Shown here one piece after another: positions 1 to 11,295 of a DNA stretch of 64,000 bases. The position numbers and the translations under genes were made by a program. Origin of the DNA: Ectocarpus siliculosus. Taxonomy: Eukaryota; Sar; Phaeophyceae; Ectocarpales; Ectocarpaceae. Numbering within the stretch: the stretch's first letter is position 1; each line of letters begins with the position of its first letter. The DNA is taken from the NCBI GenBank assembly GCA_000310025.1, contig FN648365.1, positions 46,137-110,136 on the forward strand, given 5' to 3'. A model generated the notes under the pieces. It had not been told where the DNA came from, ran no database searches, and saw nothing but the letters and a program-made list of their open reading frames with translations.

Positions 1-108
1 NNNNNNNNNNNNNNNNNNNNNNNNNNNNNNNNNNNNNNNNNNNNNNNNNNNNNNNNNNNNNNNNNNNNNNNNNNNNNNNNNNNNNNNNNNNNNNNNNNNN
101 NNNNNNNN
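1..108. other. Assembly gap (N run)
   Basis: The first 108 positions are N. The following sequence starts in poly-G/C-rich low complexity, which probably caused the assembly to break here. Confidence 0.99.
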
Positions 109-240
109 AAGGCCCCGCCACCCCCAATGGGCGGGGGGGGGGGCACAATGGGGAGATAATTGAAGACACAAGAAGATGAGGCGGAAAGAGCGAGGTAGAT
201 ATAGATGATGGCTTGGCAAATACGTAAATGGGGGGGGGTT

Positions 241-336
241 GCGGAAGGGCGACTCTACAGCGCGTTGATTGGAAGAGCCTGATACGAAGGTAAAAGACGA
301 TGGCGGTTGGCGGTCCGCGGCTCTTTAAGAAGGACG
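241..336 (+). repeat. Dispersed repeat A, copy 1
   Basis: About 96 bp matching 12997-13094 in the same orientation. Shared blocks include the run around 'gattggaagagcctgata' and 'tggcggttggcggtccgcgg'. It has no coding signal. The two copies lie in unrelated surroundings, so this is a dispersed repeat rather than a local duplication. Confidence 0.8.
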
Positions 337-1819
337 AATACGAATACAAATAAACTGTAATTCATTGTGCACGGAAGAATTCGGAACATCTCCCAGATCT
401 ACGTATGTCTTTGGGTTCTTGTTGTGCCGCTGTGGAGGCGTGTTGGTGCGGATGTCTTGGTTCGTTTTCTGGGGTCCCACGAAGAGAAAGGTCTCACGGA
501 ATGCCAATTCTGCTGCCTCGCTGCTCCTGCACCGAGAGTTTGATAGACGCGTGTTCACTGGACCCAAGGGTCACGTTGTGAAGAAGACACAGTGTGTAAC
601 ATGCAGCCCACTTAGGAGGGCCACGCGGCAGAGAAGGGCAGCAGCTAGCTATATCGAAGTTCGGACGATAGCTAGCGATCGTGTCGTAGCTTTTCTCGCT
701 GAGCTGAGGGACGAGGGTGGGATGATGCTGGAGCGCTCTTGGCTGGAGCGCCCGCCCGCGTAGGGGACCACTACTACTCCGGAACCCGACACCCCGTGGT
801 ATGTGTGCTTTCGTATCAAATCCCATCATGGGTTGGCAAAAACTCATTTCATGACAGCAGCGCTGTCACCGTGTCAGCTCGTGAGCGGTGCAACTCCGAC
901 GTACCGTATACGCGAATTCGTAGGTATGAATATGCCGCCACATGAGATTACACAACATGCGTCTTCGTCCATCGTTTATTCGACGATCTGCTGTGTGGTG
1001 GTATTTGTACGCGGATTGTGCGGGATCTACTTCTCGTCTGCCCCGCCAACGCGTGGTTTCTGCAACCGTACCACAGGAAACAAGCAGCAATCGAACTCTA
1101 GTATATATGCTCTACATACACTTATCATGAGGCCTTTTTGTACGGGAGTGCGTGTACTGTAGTGGGCTATGCGTAATCTACCCTCGGATGCTCCTCAACC
1201 GAACGCACGCTATGTGATAGAACGCCAGCTTGGCAACGTGGGTTTCGGGAGACTGCCTCGAGACAGCAGGCACACATTGTTACACGGTACATGACACAAT
1301 ATTACTCATTCCCTGGGCCGTTTGTTAAAGAAAGCCGTGTACACACATTCGTGCACACCAACACAAGTCATGGAACGCTTCGAGACAGTAACCGTCTGCC
1401 CGAAAACGTACACACAGATGCACATACATGCACACATACGTGGATATATGCGCTCGTTGTAAAACGATGTATACGTGCGCTGCGTGTAGGACGTTCTGCA
1501 ACATGCTTCACTCACACGGGGATACGGAATAACGTACTTCGAAGTACTTCATGTACAGGCACGTATGTGCTCGAACGCCTACGATGTTTCCAAACAATAG
1601 GCGCTCGTACAGCTGTGCCGTATAACGTATATGCATGCGCACATGCTCTCGAACCTGAAATGTGGACGTCGTTTGTATGGAAACGTGTGCATACTGCATG
1701 CACGTATGGGTTCGCATGCGCGACGCTGTGCAGCGTCCCGAAAAGCTACAGTCGTCTACTCTGACACTTCGCAGAAGGCTCCTGCAATATCTTTGCCTTG
1801 ACGGGATGCTAGTGTACGT
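337..1819. other. No recognisable gene; low-information sequence
   Basis: Several open frames of 60-157 codons overlap on both strands here. None shows a recognisable domain, a consistent splice pattern or a repeat relationship. The stretch around 1300-1740 is rich in alternating pyrimidine-purine (acac, gtgt, cgta) sequence, which keeps frames open on both strands. I see no supported gene. Confidence 0.6.
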
Positions 1820-3055
1820 ATGATGCCCTTTAATTGAACGTGTCCCGGGTGCATTGAAGGCGCTTAGTTTTGGCTACCGTCGTACTCTTAAATAGGTTAG
1901 CCTGAACCCGAGCGAAAACAAAATAAATTGTAGTCGCTTGCACGGTGCCCTGCTACTGATTGTGAGGCTAGCTTCGGCCACCGTCGCACTTTCAGAACAT
2001 TAGTCGGATCCGGAGCGCAAAATAATGAAAGTCGCTGTTATTGAGTGTGTGGCTGATTTCGGCCAACGCCGCAATCTCAGTAGGTTAGTCGGATCCGGAG
2101 TGCAAATAAATACTGCTTGACATGATGAGTCGCTTGTACGGTGCCCTGTTGCTGAGCCTGCGTCTAGCGTTCGCTACCGTCGCACCGTCAGTACGTTAGT
2201 CGGATCCGGAGCGCAAGTGTTGACAAGTCACTTGTACGGTGCCCTGTTACTGAGCGTATGGCTGGCTACGGCCACCGCCACACTCTCGGTAGGTAGTCGG
2301 ATCCGGAGTGCAAAATACACTAAAATTATACTTGAAGTAGTTACTTGTACGGTGCCCTGCTACTGAGCGTGGGGCTGGCTTCGGCCACCGCCACACCCTC
2401 GGTAGGTAGTCATATCTGGAGTGTGAACATTACTCAAATAACCCTTGAAGTGTCACTTGTACTGTGCCCTGTTACTGATCGTGCCCCTAGCGTTAGCGGC
2501 CACCCGCTCTCGGTAAGTTTGTCGGATCCAGACCGCAAATAAAACAATCATAGTCGCTTGTACGGTGCCCTGTTACTGAGCGCGAGGCTGGCTTCGGCCA
2601 TCGTCGCACTCTCAGTAGGCTAGTCGGACCCGGAGCGAAAATATAGCAACAGTCACCCACTTTGGACGGTGCCCTGCTACTGAGCGTGCGTCTTGTTTCG
2701 GCCACTGCCACACCGTCGGTAGGTAGGCTGGCTTCGGCCACAGCCGCACTTATACCACCGTCGCACTCTTAATAGATAGTCGAATCCGGAGTGGAAGAAA
2801 TGTCGCTCGAACGGTGACCTGTTACTGAGCTTATGGCTGTTTTCCGCCACTGTCGAACGCTCGACAAACTAGCCGGATCCGGAGTGTGATAACGATCCTT
2901 ACCCTAACCCTAACCTTTGTGGCTAGCTTCGGCCATCGCCACAAACTCAGTAGGTTCACCGATCCGGAGTGCAATAATAGTCGCTTGTACGGTGCCCTGG
3001 CTACTCATCGAGGCCGGCTTCGGCCACGGTGTGGTAGTTGTTCCTCCGTCCACCT
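1820..3055 (+). repeat. Satellite A, about 100-bp degenerate tandem array
   Basis: The module 'acggtgccctg(t/c)tactgag', followed by 'ggctggcttcggcca', a purine/pyrimidine stretch and 'gtcggatccggagtgca', recurs about ten times (for example near 1941, 2136, 2234, 2347, 2459, 2560, 2665, 2815 and 2988). Spacing is roughly 95-150 bp. Units are clearly diverged from one another, so the array is old. Each unit contains the 8-bp palindrome CGGATCCG. A short TTAGGG-type telomeric tract is embedded near 2899-2916. Confidence 0.88.
2899..2916 (-). repeat. Interstitial telomeric tract (CCCTAA)n, short
   Basis: The plus strand reads 'ttaccctaaccctaacct', about two and a half CCCTAA units, inside satellite A. 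Its G-rich strand is TTAGGG. It is too short and too internal to be a chromosome end. It suggests either past telomere addition or repair, or a subtelomeric origin for the satellite. Confidence 0.75.
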
Positions 3056-3768
3056 CGGGAAAAGCACAATGGACGTACCGAACATAACATAGGATGCGGT
3101 AGAAAGAGAAAACACGAGGTGGTTTCGCAGCGATGCCACCCATGCATGTCGGCGAACACCGTCAACGAGCACATGGTCTGTGGGCTAACAAACCCGCACC
3201 CTACAGACTCTTTCTGCATCGCTACCCACATGCCTCCCCCCCGCATCTGTACCAGGAAATCTCGTTTGTATTTTTCTGTTTCTCTTATTCTGTGGGGGGG
3301 GACCACAGCATCGACATGATGAATTGGTCTGAACATTTATATACTCTTGCGCGAACAGACGTTTCTGCACTATCTACACAAATACCTGTGTCCGTCTCCA
3401 TAGTTCTCGGGGGCTTCCAAGAGGTTGCCTTTACGCTATCTCTGTTCCCGATGTGTCCCTTACTCCGCTCATGCAAGACGGTTGCGTCCGTATCGATGAC
3501 AGCGCCAACGTACGTCACACACACGCTGCTCGTCTTCCGTGCGGACAGTTTGTAGAATGTGGAGGAAGTCGCTGAAATCATATGGAAGAAAAGTAGAGAT
3601 TGCGTCCGGATTGTCGTGTGAAACTTTATGGCCCGTGCTGGAAAGCTCGAGGCTTGTGATGATGAACTGCGCCCTAGTTAGTTCCGTGATAAAAACCCCA
3701 CCACTATGAACCTGAATACAGGGTTCCGATAGTCCAAGTCCTAAACTGCTGTTTGACGGTCCACGTCC
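3056..3768. other. No supported gene
   Basis: Open frames up to 140 codons exist at 3133-3555 on the plus strand and at 3001-3336 on the minus strand. They overlap in conflicting frames and I recognise nothing in them. A G-run occurs near 3294-3301. Confidence 0.5.
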
Positions 3769-4030
3769 TAAAAGGGAAGTTTATTCGTCGAACAGACAAA
3801 ATATAATGGCGTTTATTGGTGGAACAGTTTCGGATTGTAGCTTCATTAAGTGTTCGGAAATCTGGCGTCACGAGGGGAAGAAATTCGACCCCCCTTCCCC
3901 GTCATTCCTTTGAGAAGAGAGCCCGAAGTGGTGTAGCATGCCGAGGAACGAGCGGAAGCTGCAGAGCGCGCGAAGAGAAGGAAGGACAGCAGTGGCCACG
4001 CAACGTAGGAAGCGGCAGTATAGCAAAAAT
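3769..4030 (+). repeat. Dispersed repeat B, copy 1
   Basis: About 260 bp, closely similar and in the same orientation to 10828-11097. The shared block begins 'aaaagggaagtttattcgtcg' and runs through 'ggtggaacagtttcggattg' to 'gtaggaagcggca(g)ata(t/g)agcaaaaat'. Overlapping open frames in both copies differ by frameshifts, so I treat it as non-coding repeat DNA. Confidence 0.85.
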
Positions 4031-4744
4031 GGCAAGGAAGGACGGGACAAGCAGCGCTGGAATAGAGCGCTGCACCACAGCAGGCCCTTTCCACACAAAA
4101 GGTGCCAGTGCCTCTTCTCTTGTTAGACAGCAGTAATGTTCATGAGGAGGAAGGAGGAGCGCCTTCCAACATGACTCGCGCGTCATGACCTGCTACTGAC
4201 CTTCCCGCGTGCACCCATGTTACTCACGCATAGCCTCTGATCCTTTCCCATCGGCTCTAGATGTACACAGAGTACTTCCGGGGTGGTTGAGGTTACTGCT
4301 GTAGAAAGAAAACACCGAAAACAAAATGTCAACATGCATCTCGTTCCAACTCGCCGCCGGATGGCGATAGCTGGTATCGCTCCAGAAGTGCTCAGTATCG
4401 CGTCCATCAACTTCCAGAGATTGCCTCTGAAACAGCGACACAGTCACAGCACAGTGCCGAGGTGCAAAAACACGGAAACGGAGAAAAAGACACACAATTA
4501 ACGTCGCTTAATATTACAGCAGGGGACCGTGTTTATCATGCGTATGCGCGCTTGCCGTTTCCTACTGACAGCAGATATCTTCTGCGTATTCAACACGGGG
4601 CACACTGCATACGTTTTGCGTCTGTACTTGTATGTTATGTGCGATATATGTCCTCCAATATATTCTGCGCACGCGGGGCTACATAATGAACGGTGCCGTG
4701 GAGGAAAGATAAAACCAAAGCGCCGCTAACGTACGGCAGGGGGG
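4031..4744. other. No supported gene
   Basis: Only short overlapping frames are present. The text near 4525-4690 ('tatcatgcgtatg', 'tacttgtatgttatgtgcgat') resembles diverged units of satellite B to the right, so part of this stretch may be satellite-derived. Confidence 0.45.
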
Positions 4745-7340
4745 GCGTGTTATCATGCGTATGACTCGGCGCGCTTCCCATATCCTACGGACAGATGTCT
4801 TCTGCGCCTTGAACACTGGGCCACAGCAGGTTACTTTCACACTTTCTCCTTATCGTGACGCCGCACAGCACGGAACGCGCCGAAGAGCGGCTGCATCTGT
4901 GCTGTCAGTATCAGCACAGGACGTGCCGCAGAGCGGCTGCGCCCGGGGTAGTAGACGAGTGGCCTTCACCGAATTCAAAAACCTCCACAAGTAGGTGTAC
5001 CGAAGAGGAAGGAAGAAAAAATAAAAATGAAAATATAAATATATAATAATAATATTATTACTTCCATAGTAGGTTACTTACACATTCTCCTTATCGTGAC
5101 GCCGTACAGCGCGGAACGCGCCGAAGAGCGGCTGCACCCGTTCTGTAGGCGAGCGGCAGTCATTGAACCACAAAAAAAAAAAAATCCGTAGGTGCACTAT
5201 GTAGTGCAGAAGGGGGAAAATACAGGAGGAACGCCTCCAAGTACCGTAAGGATGCCGGTCTTGGCACACGGTGCGATAGTCTTCTTTGATGTTTTCATTC
5301 TCGGTTTTTCTATCGCACAGGGGTGCCAAGACGCCGATACGTGCCATGTACCGGACATTAAATAAATGTTTGGTCCTGAAAACACAACGCACCCCCCCGT
5401 GCGATGACTCCGATCCGTGCGATTCTGAAGAAGTACAAAGGGGCGAGTGGGGTGCTTTGAACGCGCACCCCCGCACCAACACTCCGATGTGTGCGATCCT
5501 GAACAAATCACAGCAGACATACACCAGCACTTCTTGTGCGTGTGCCGGTATTGCAGCATCAGGACCACAACATAACGAAGACAGACAGACACACCAGCAC
5601 ACCAGCACACCAAAACACACAAAACACATGCCGCGAAATAAAATCCAAGGCGGCAAGGCGGCGAGGCGGCGAATTACCTTGAAACTCCCCAAAACAGAGG
5701 TCTGTGTTCACACTCACCACACACAAGCAACACGTTGGCTACGATGTCAGAGGGTGCAAGCGCGGAGTCTGTACTTTTCGTAGTACCTTAGTTGGTTGTG
5801 GTCGTTTGGTCTCGTGTGATTCGTACGCATTCTTGGTTGATTGAGTAGAAACCGTTTGCCGATTCCGACAACAATGACAATGTTGAACAACATCACTTGC
5901 ACATGAGCACCGTTACGATGCCAAAGTACAGCAGTGGAGCCCCTTAATACAAGCTATGTACCTTGGTACAGTAGTGGCTCGAGACAAAAGCTGTGGATAC
6001 CATGGCATCACCCAACCTCTCGCCGAAGGTATCGGGGTCTCCGCACACCCCTGTGTGAAGTGAACGATACCTGTGCGATAATCAATTAAATCCCTTGGAA
6101 CCCGATGTTTTTTCGCACCCCCTGTGCCAAGACCCCGGCCTGTGCGATGTAGCCGATTCGTGCCAAATGACCCGCATCCTTACGGTAGGTTACCTACACA
6201 TTGCGTCCGTACTGCTGTATGTGATGTGCGGGTATTTGTCCTCCAAGCGCTCAGCACACGAAGCGCCATCGTGTGGCTGCATCGGTGATGTAGGCCCACG
6301 GCATTCACCGAATCACAAATCCAATAATAGGTTGATTGAACGTTTACGCATCCCATTTATCGTATGACACCGACCCTCAACACGCGAAGCGCCAAAGAGT
6401 GGCTGCACCTGTGTTGTGAGTGACCGGCATTCACCAAATCTAACATGTTAAGTAGGTCGAACATTTCACCTAAACTCGTCGCTCTATCGCGACACTGCGT
6501 CTCAACACACAATGCGCCATATTGTGGCTGCACCCACGTTGTAGGAATCGTGACACAGGGTCTCAACACGCGAAGCGTCATAGTATGGCTGTATCCATGC
6601 TGTAGGCGACCGGCATTCACCAAAAAAACAAAATCTAAAGTAGGCCGGTCGAACATTTCACCTCTCAATTGTTGTATCGTGACACTGTATCTCAGTACAC
6701 GAAGCGCCATGGTGTGGCTGCATCCATGTTGTAGGCAGAGCACGTAGCACACATCATGCCAAGCGCCATGGCGCGGCGGCATCCGTGCTCCGTGCGACCG
6801 GCATTCACTGGATCAAATCGTAAGAAGGCCGGTAGAACAATTAATTCGACATGCTATTGGTTTGCTGCAACGCCGCATCCCAACACACGAAGCGCCAAAG
6901 TGTGGCTGCATCCGCGTTGGGGACAAAGCGTTCAGTACGCAACAAGAGAAGCACCATAGTGTGGCTATATCCATGTTGTAGGAAAAGCGCGGAGCACGCA
7001 ACGCGCGAAGCGCCATAGCATGGCTGCATCCGTGTCGTGAGCGAAACGCACCGCACGCGAAAGCGCCATAATGTTGCCGCGTCCGAGCTGTAGGTGAACG
7101 ACATTCATCGAATAAACAATCAACGTCGACTGAAAAGAAAACGAAAAACTCACATGCCTTTGGTTATCGTGACGCTCCACAACGTGGCTAATGCAGAACG
7201 GCTATCGCATACAATCACGGAACAATGAAGCCCATCAAATCAAATTCAAAGTAGGCCGATCGAAAATCTCACAGGCATTAGTTTATCGTGACGCACCATA
7301 GCGTGGCTGCCTCCGTGCCAAAGCAACACGGCTATCGCCT
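4745..7340 (+). repeat. Satellite B, degenerate tandem array
   Basis: Recurrent modules are 'tatcgtgacgc', 'acgcgaagcgccatagtgtggctgcatcc', 'gtgctgtaggcgaccggcattcacc' and 'aatc(aaa)'. They are densest at 6240-7340 and more decayed around 4750-5160. The 5230-6090 stretch between them has related 'gtgcgat' and 'ccaaga' fragments and unique DNA. Unit length varies because of indels. Many units contain a small potential hairpin, GCCA-(5 nt)-TGGC. Long minus-strand frames here (for example 6357-6782) are translated satellite, not genes. Confidence 0.82.
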
Positions 7341-7597
7341 CTATTCACGAAACCATGAGGTCTTTTTTAGACCAGACAAAAAAAAAGGAACATTCTTTAC
7401 CGCGTTGATCAGTCGGGGCACACCGGTAACCAAGAGCTTTGAAAAGGGTCGTCCACCGCTTTCTGCGGTAGCGGTATAGACATGCGCTTTGGACTACACC
7501 TTTGCAAGTAAACAAAACATAGTTCTTGTAACACGCTACCTTCCCAAGAGGCCCATGTATGTCGGCAGCCATGCGTACACGTACAGTGGGGGTCCCT

Positions 7598-7740
7598 CTA
7601 TAGTGCGGGCATGGGCCAAGAAAAATCACCCGCACTATAGCGGGCGCCCGCACTAAAATGATTTCGGGCCTGATTAGTGCTGCAAGACGCACTATTCAGG
7701 GTCCGCAGTACCATCAATAGTGCGGGAAGGCGTACTATTC
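7598..7740. mobile_element. Small hairpin repeat, MITE-like
   Basis: A perfect 12-bp inverted pair, CTATAGTGCGGG at 7598-7609 and CCCGCACTATAG at 7629-7640, encloses a 19-nt loop. The core TAGTGCGGG or its complement returns three more times before about 7735. Repeated inverted copies of one short end in about 140 bp suggest nested or foldback MITEs. No transposase is present nearby. Confidence 0.55.
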
Positions 7741-8978
7741 GCGATATCATCGGTCGCATTGTCTTGAACAAAAGATAAATTTGATTGAAGGATCAGGAGA
7801 AGGCCGTGCATTGCATCGAGACTACAAAGTATCTGCGGTTTTTGCGAAGAGAATATTTCTGAACTTTTCTGGCGCTTGCTATATATAATGATAAGCTACC
7901 GCCTTACACCTCATGCAGCCCGGAACGAGGACAGGCGCAACAATGCCTCGTTTGTCTGATACTACGGAAGGTTGAGTGCTATCAACGACAATCACACAGA
8001 TTATACCCGCACTTCACCTACATTATCAGGGTAGATTTTCTGGTCATTGGCGATTTGCGCCGCCACCGAACGAGAAGCGACTTGTCTTCTTGTTGACCGT
8101 ATTGGATCGAAATAATTTGAAGAGAGCATCGACGCATTGCATATATATACGTAGGCGGTGACAGCGAGAGCAGAAAATGATCAACAGGGTGTGCAGTCGA
8201 AGACAAACGTATGCTTTCGTCCGACTGGCAGTGTGCATGAGAGATATTACATGGAGAGGGCCTGGTGAAGGTCTGGTGGGAGGTAGGTGTAATAGTGCCC
8301 AGTCATCCATGACATCGATCGATAAACTCGCAAGAGTGAGAGAGAGAAGAGAGATTGTGTGCGGCGTGGTGACTCTTAGAGAAGAAGAGTCGAATATACC
8401 TATAAAACAATGCCCACGCGTCCACAAGCGAATCAATCGTAGTGTGAATGATGTGGAAGACACAGGATGAACGAGTGAGACCGCCTGCGGCAGCGAGAGT
8501 AAGACGGTGCGAACGAAACATCGGTTGGATTAACGAATTCCGTTCCTACGAGGGTTACATCGCGGTCCCCAATGTTCGCCCCAAGGTGCGAATGCGTGAT
8601 TTCTACATTTGCACGGACGAGACAGAAAAATCAACCCACGGAAGAAATCAACGTTGTCTCCCAATAATTTTTATATCCGAGCGGCAGACGAGGGACGCGT
8701 AACAGTCGCTCCTCGTGGCGAAAAGGCTGTCGACGAGCTCCGGGAAAATTCCACACCCCTCACCAGAAGAAAACTGTATGAAGGGGAAGCCGGGCTCTCC
8801 GGAAAGGCGTCACCTTTCGGACCTCCCACCCCTCTCCAAAAACAGTTGGCACGATCGTCGCATGTGCATCGGAAAAGAACCAATTACAGTGTCTTTTCAA
8901 AGAAAAGGCGCATCTCGGGCGGCGGGGTGTAGTACACGTTTACAAACACAGAAATAATTATTCTTCTGCTGTGGCTCA
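7741..8978. other. No confident gene; some protein-like open frames
   Basis: Plus-strand frames at 8448-8702 and 8609-8932 could be fragments of a gene, but they overlap in different frames and have no recognised domain or clear splice pairing. A homopurine-rich block lies at about 8335-8390. Nothing else is supported. Confidence 0.4.
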
Positions 8979-10154
8979 GTGGTCTCCTGTTCGCAAGGGG
9001 CTGATGCAAAGAGAACATCTGGAAATATGTCCGCGCCTTGCTACCCGAAAACTTCCGAGCAGTACCACGAAACTACTCGCAGCCCCGACGGACCAACAAG
9101 TGCCAGGGGCGCAGTAACGTTGCGCCTTTCAATTGACGCAGGAGTGGGCAACGAAGAAAATCAGAGCATGAAAAGCGGTAGCGACGTAACGTCTGGCTCA
9201 TTGCCATGCTGGACATTCTGCCACAGAGATAGAGGCATGCAGAAATCCTACTTGCAGATACAGGTGTGCCCTACCCCCGACTACGCTGAAGATAACAACG
9301 GGTGTTCCCGTTACGCCGTCCTGACGTTCGTACGCCTCCCCGTGACCGGTTCGCTGTTGACAAAACCGATTGTGATTAGATGTCGTCACGAATCTCCACG
9401 CGGTGGCGGATCGGTAGGGCTGCGGCTAGGCGAGGGTGGCGGGGCCGGGCGGACTCACGATGTACGAGGAGAGCTTCAGGACGACCAGCAGCGAGTCCGA
9501 CGGCACGCGACTCGATACGCAGCGTGTCACGTACTCTACAATAGCTACGTGCAGGTCGTCATGCGAGCGCGATCGACAGACACCCGTGGCGCCCCTCTCG
9601 ACGAGGCCAAGGTGGCCACTCTCCGCGGACTGAGCAGCAGCGGCAGCGCGACAAGGCTGAAGGCGATCGACAACAAGTGTGAGCGACGATTGGTGATCTG
9701 GACTGGTGAGGGTTCACCAGTACTGTCGCAAGCACCTTGGCGAGATACGGATCGACTTGAGCACATCGTGGTCCACGACATTCATCACCGACAACTGCAC
9801 AGCTTTCGCGTCGAAGTGGTTCGACGCCGTTATCAGCTTCAAACTCACCCACTTCGCGACGCTAGCCGTGACGGCGGACTTCCCGCCGGTGTTCACCATC
9901 GAGCGGACGAAGACGTCTCGCTTCGGGGGTCTCCACCAGAGACAGGGATAGTAGTGACAACGCCGGATACGGCCACGGGGAATGGGGCCGGGGGCGGGAC
10001 GCGCTCGGAAGGATCGGACGGTACGACTCCCCAAGGCTGCCTATTTCTTCACCCATGGAACCGGCAACTAGGGGTGCCCGTCTGCTATCTTGGGCAGCAG
10101 AGAGAGAGAGCACGGACAACGGGACCGCCAGAAGACCGAGCCAGACAAGGTTGA
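8979..10154 (+). CDS. Unidentified 391-codon open frame
   Basis: This is the longest unspliced open frame in the left half of the window (391 residues, ATG to TGA). I recognise no domain. Against it, the 9.4-10.1 kb part is GC-rich and has long open frames in at least three other phases on both strands. One of those (minus strand, 9714-10034) also reads like ordinary protein. GC-rich DNA keeps frames open by chance. The first third (to about 9390) has the most protein-like composition. It could be a real exon of a larger gene, a decayed transposon gene, or chance. Confidence 0.25.
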   Translation: MVSCSQGADAKRTSGNMSAPCYPKTSEQYHETTRSPDGPTSARGAVTLRLSIDAGVGNEENQSMKSGSDVTSGSLPCWTFCHRDRGMQKSYLQIQVCPTPDYAEDNNGCSRYAVLTFVRLPVTGSLLTKPIVIRCRHESPRGGGSVGLRLGEGGGAGRTHDVRGELQDDQQRVRRHATRYAACHVLYNSYVQVVMRARSTDTRGAPLDEAKVATLRGLSSSGSATRLKAIDNKCERRLVIWTGEGSPVLSQAPWRDTDRLEHIVVHDIHHRQLHSFRVEVVRRRYQLQTHPLRDASRDGGLPAGVHHRADEDVSLRGSPPETGIVVTTPDTATGNGAGGGTRSEGSDGTTPQGCLFLHPWNRQLGVPVCYLGQQRERARTTGPPEDRARQG

Positions 10155-10610
10155 GCTACTATCGATAAGCAGAGACGAAGTCACCGGACAGTCAGGCGAG
10201 AGAGCAAACAACTGTGCAGTTGCTCTTGCGGTGGACTTGTAGTGTCATGCGGAGTTCGCCTGTCTCGGACCGTTGACTTGGTGGGGTCTTGGCAGAGCAG
10301 TGAGAGTTCTGAAAGCTAGCGCTGCCCCCGTGCCGCTAGGGGTACGATCGCGAACCGGGGGTTCAAGTGGGATTCCTTCGGCACATTGGAGGAGCGAAGG
10401 CTTCAGGTTCAGGCGGAGACATTGCAGTACATGAAATTCAGAGCGAGGAACAATGAAGGCGGATGCGTACAAGTTGTGCAATCAAAATATCGTATAGGAT
10501 TCGGGGCGTATGTGTTGGAACTCACGGACGGCAGCAGCAACGAGTCTGACGGGAGGTCGAACTGTACGGGTACAAAGTTCGTCGACTTCTGCCGTAGTTG
10601 TCCCAAAAAT

Positions 10611-10712
10611 GAGCTCGATGTGGGTGTTGTAGAATGGTGTGTGTACCATTTGGGGCTTGGTCAGTTTCGGGACTTGTACGTTTGCAGTCGTAGTCACCCG
10701 GCTGGTAATATT
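10611..10712 (+). repeat. Direct repeat C, left copy
   Basis: About 100 bp ('gttgtagaatggtgtg' through 'ttggtcagtttcgggac' to 'gtcacccggctggta') recurs at 11158-11255 in the same orientation, 445 bp downstream. Dispersed repeat B copy 2 lies between the two. The arrangement resembles short terminal direct repeats around a small element, but no TG/CA ends or target duplication could be set. Confidence 0.7.
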
Positions 10713-10827
10713 TGTGGGGAGTTAATGTGGCTGGCGAGACGACGGGCGTTTCGTGTGTCTCACTCCCCAACGCGTCTCCTAGAAACCGAACAAAAATAGT
10801 GAAGCAACTTGAAAGAAAACACGTCCG

Positions 10828-11097
10828 AAAAGGGAAGTTTATTCGTCGAACAGACAGAACAGACAGAATTAAATGGCATTTGTTGGTGGAACAGTTTCGG
10901 ATTGTAGCTTCATTAATTGTTCGGAAACCTGGGGTCACGAGGGGAAGAAATTCGAACCCCCTTCCCTGCCATTACTTTGAGAAGAGAGCGCGAAGTGGTG
11001 AAGCATGCCGAGTAACGAGCGGAAGCTGCAGAGCGCGCGAAGAGAAGGAAGGACCGCAGTGGCCACGCAACGTAGGAAGCGGCAATAGAGCAAAAAT
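10828..11097 (+). repeat. Dispersed repeat B, copy 2
   Basis: The same 260-bp unit as 3769-4030, with scattered substitutions and a small duplication near its start ('acagacagaacagacag'). It is sandwiched between the two copies of direct repeat C. Confidence 0.85.
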
Positions 11098-11102
11098 CCC
11101 GC

Positions 11103-11136
11103 CCTCCCATCCCTTTTCTTTCGAAGGTGGGGGAAT
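11103..11136 (+). repeat. Short shared repeat with inverted core
   Basis: 'cccttttctttcgaaggtgggg' recurs at about 36607-36632. Both copies lie at junctions between larger repeats, which suggests a recurring element boundary rather than chance. Confidence 0.5.
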
Positions 11137-11157
11137 AAGCTCGGGAATACTCGGGTT

Positions 11158-11255
11158 CTAGTTGGGGTGTTGTAGAATGGTGTGTACCATGTGGGGCTTG
11201 GTCAGTTTCGGGACTCGTACGTTTGCAGTCGTGGTCACCTCACCCGGCTGGTATT
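11158..11255 (+). repeat. Direct repeat C, right copy
   Basis: Second copy of the repeat at 10611-10712, with a few substitutions and a 5-bp 'cacct' expansion before 'cacccggctggta'. Confidence 0.7.
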
Positions 11256-11295
11256 AGCTGTTTATCATTGCGGGACCCCCCTCGTTTGCTACCAG

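Noticed and set aside
9706-9951. Integrase-like 'TDNCTAF' string on the plus strand
   Set aside because: Resembles a retroviral integrase motif over about ten residues only. The flanking residues do not follow the family, and other frames in the same GC-rich DNA look equally good.
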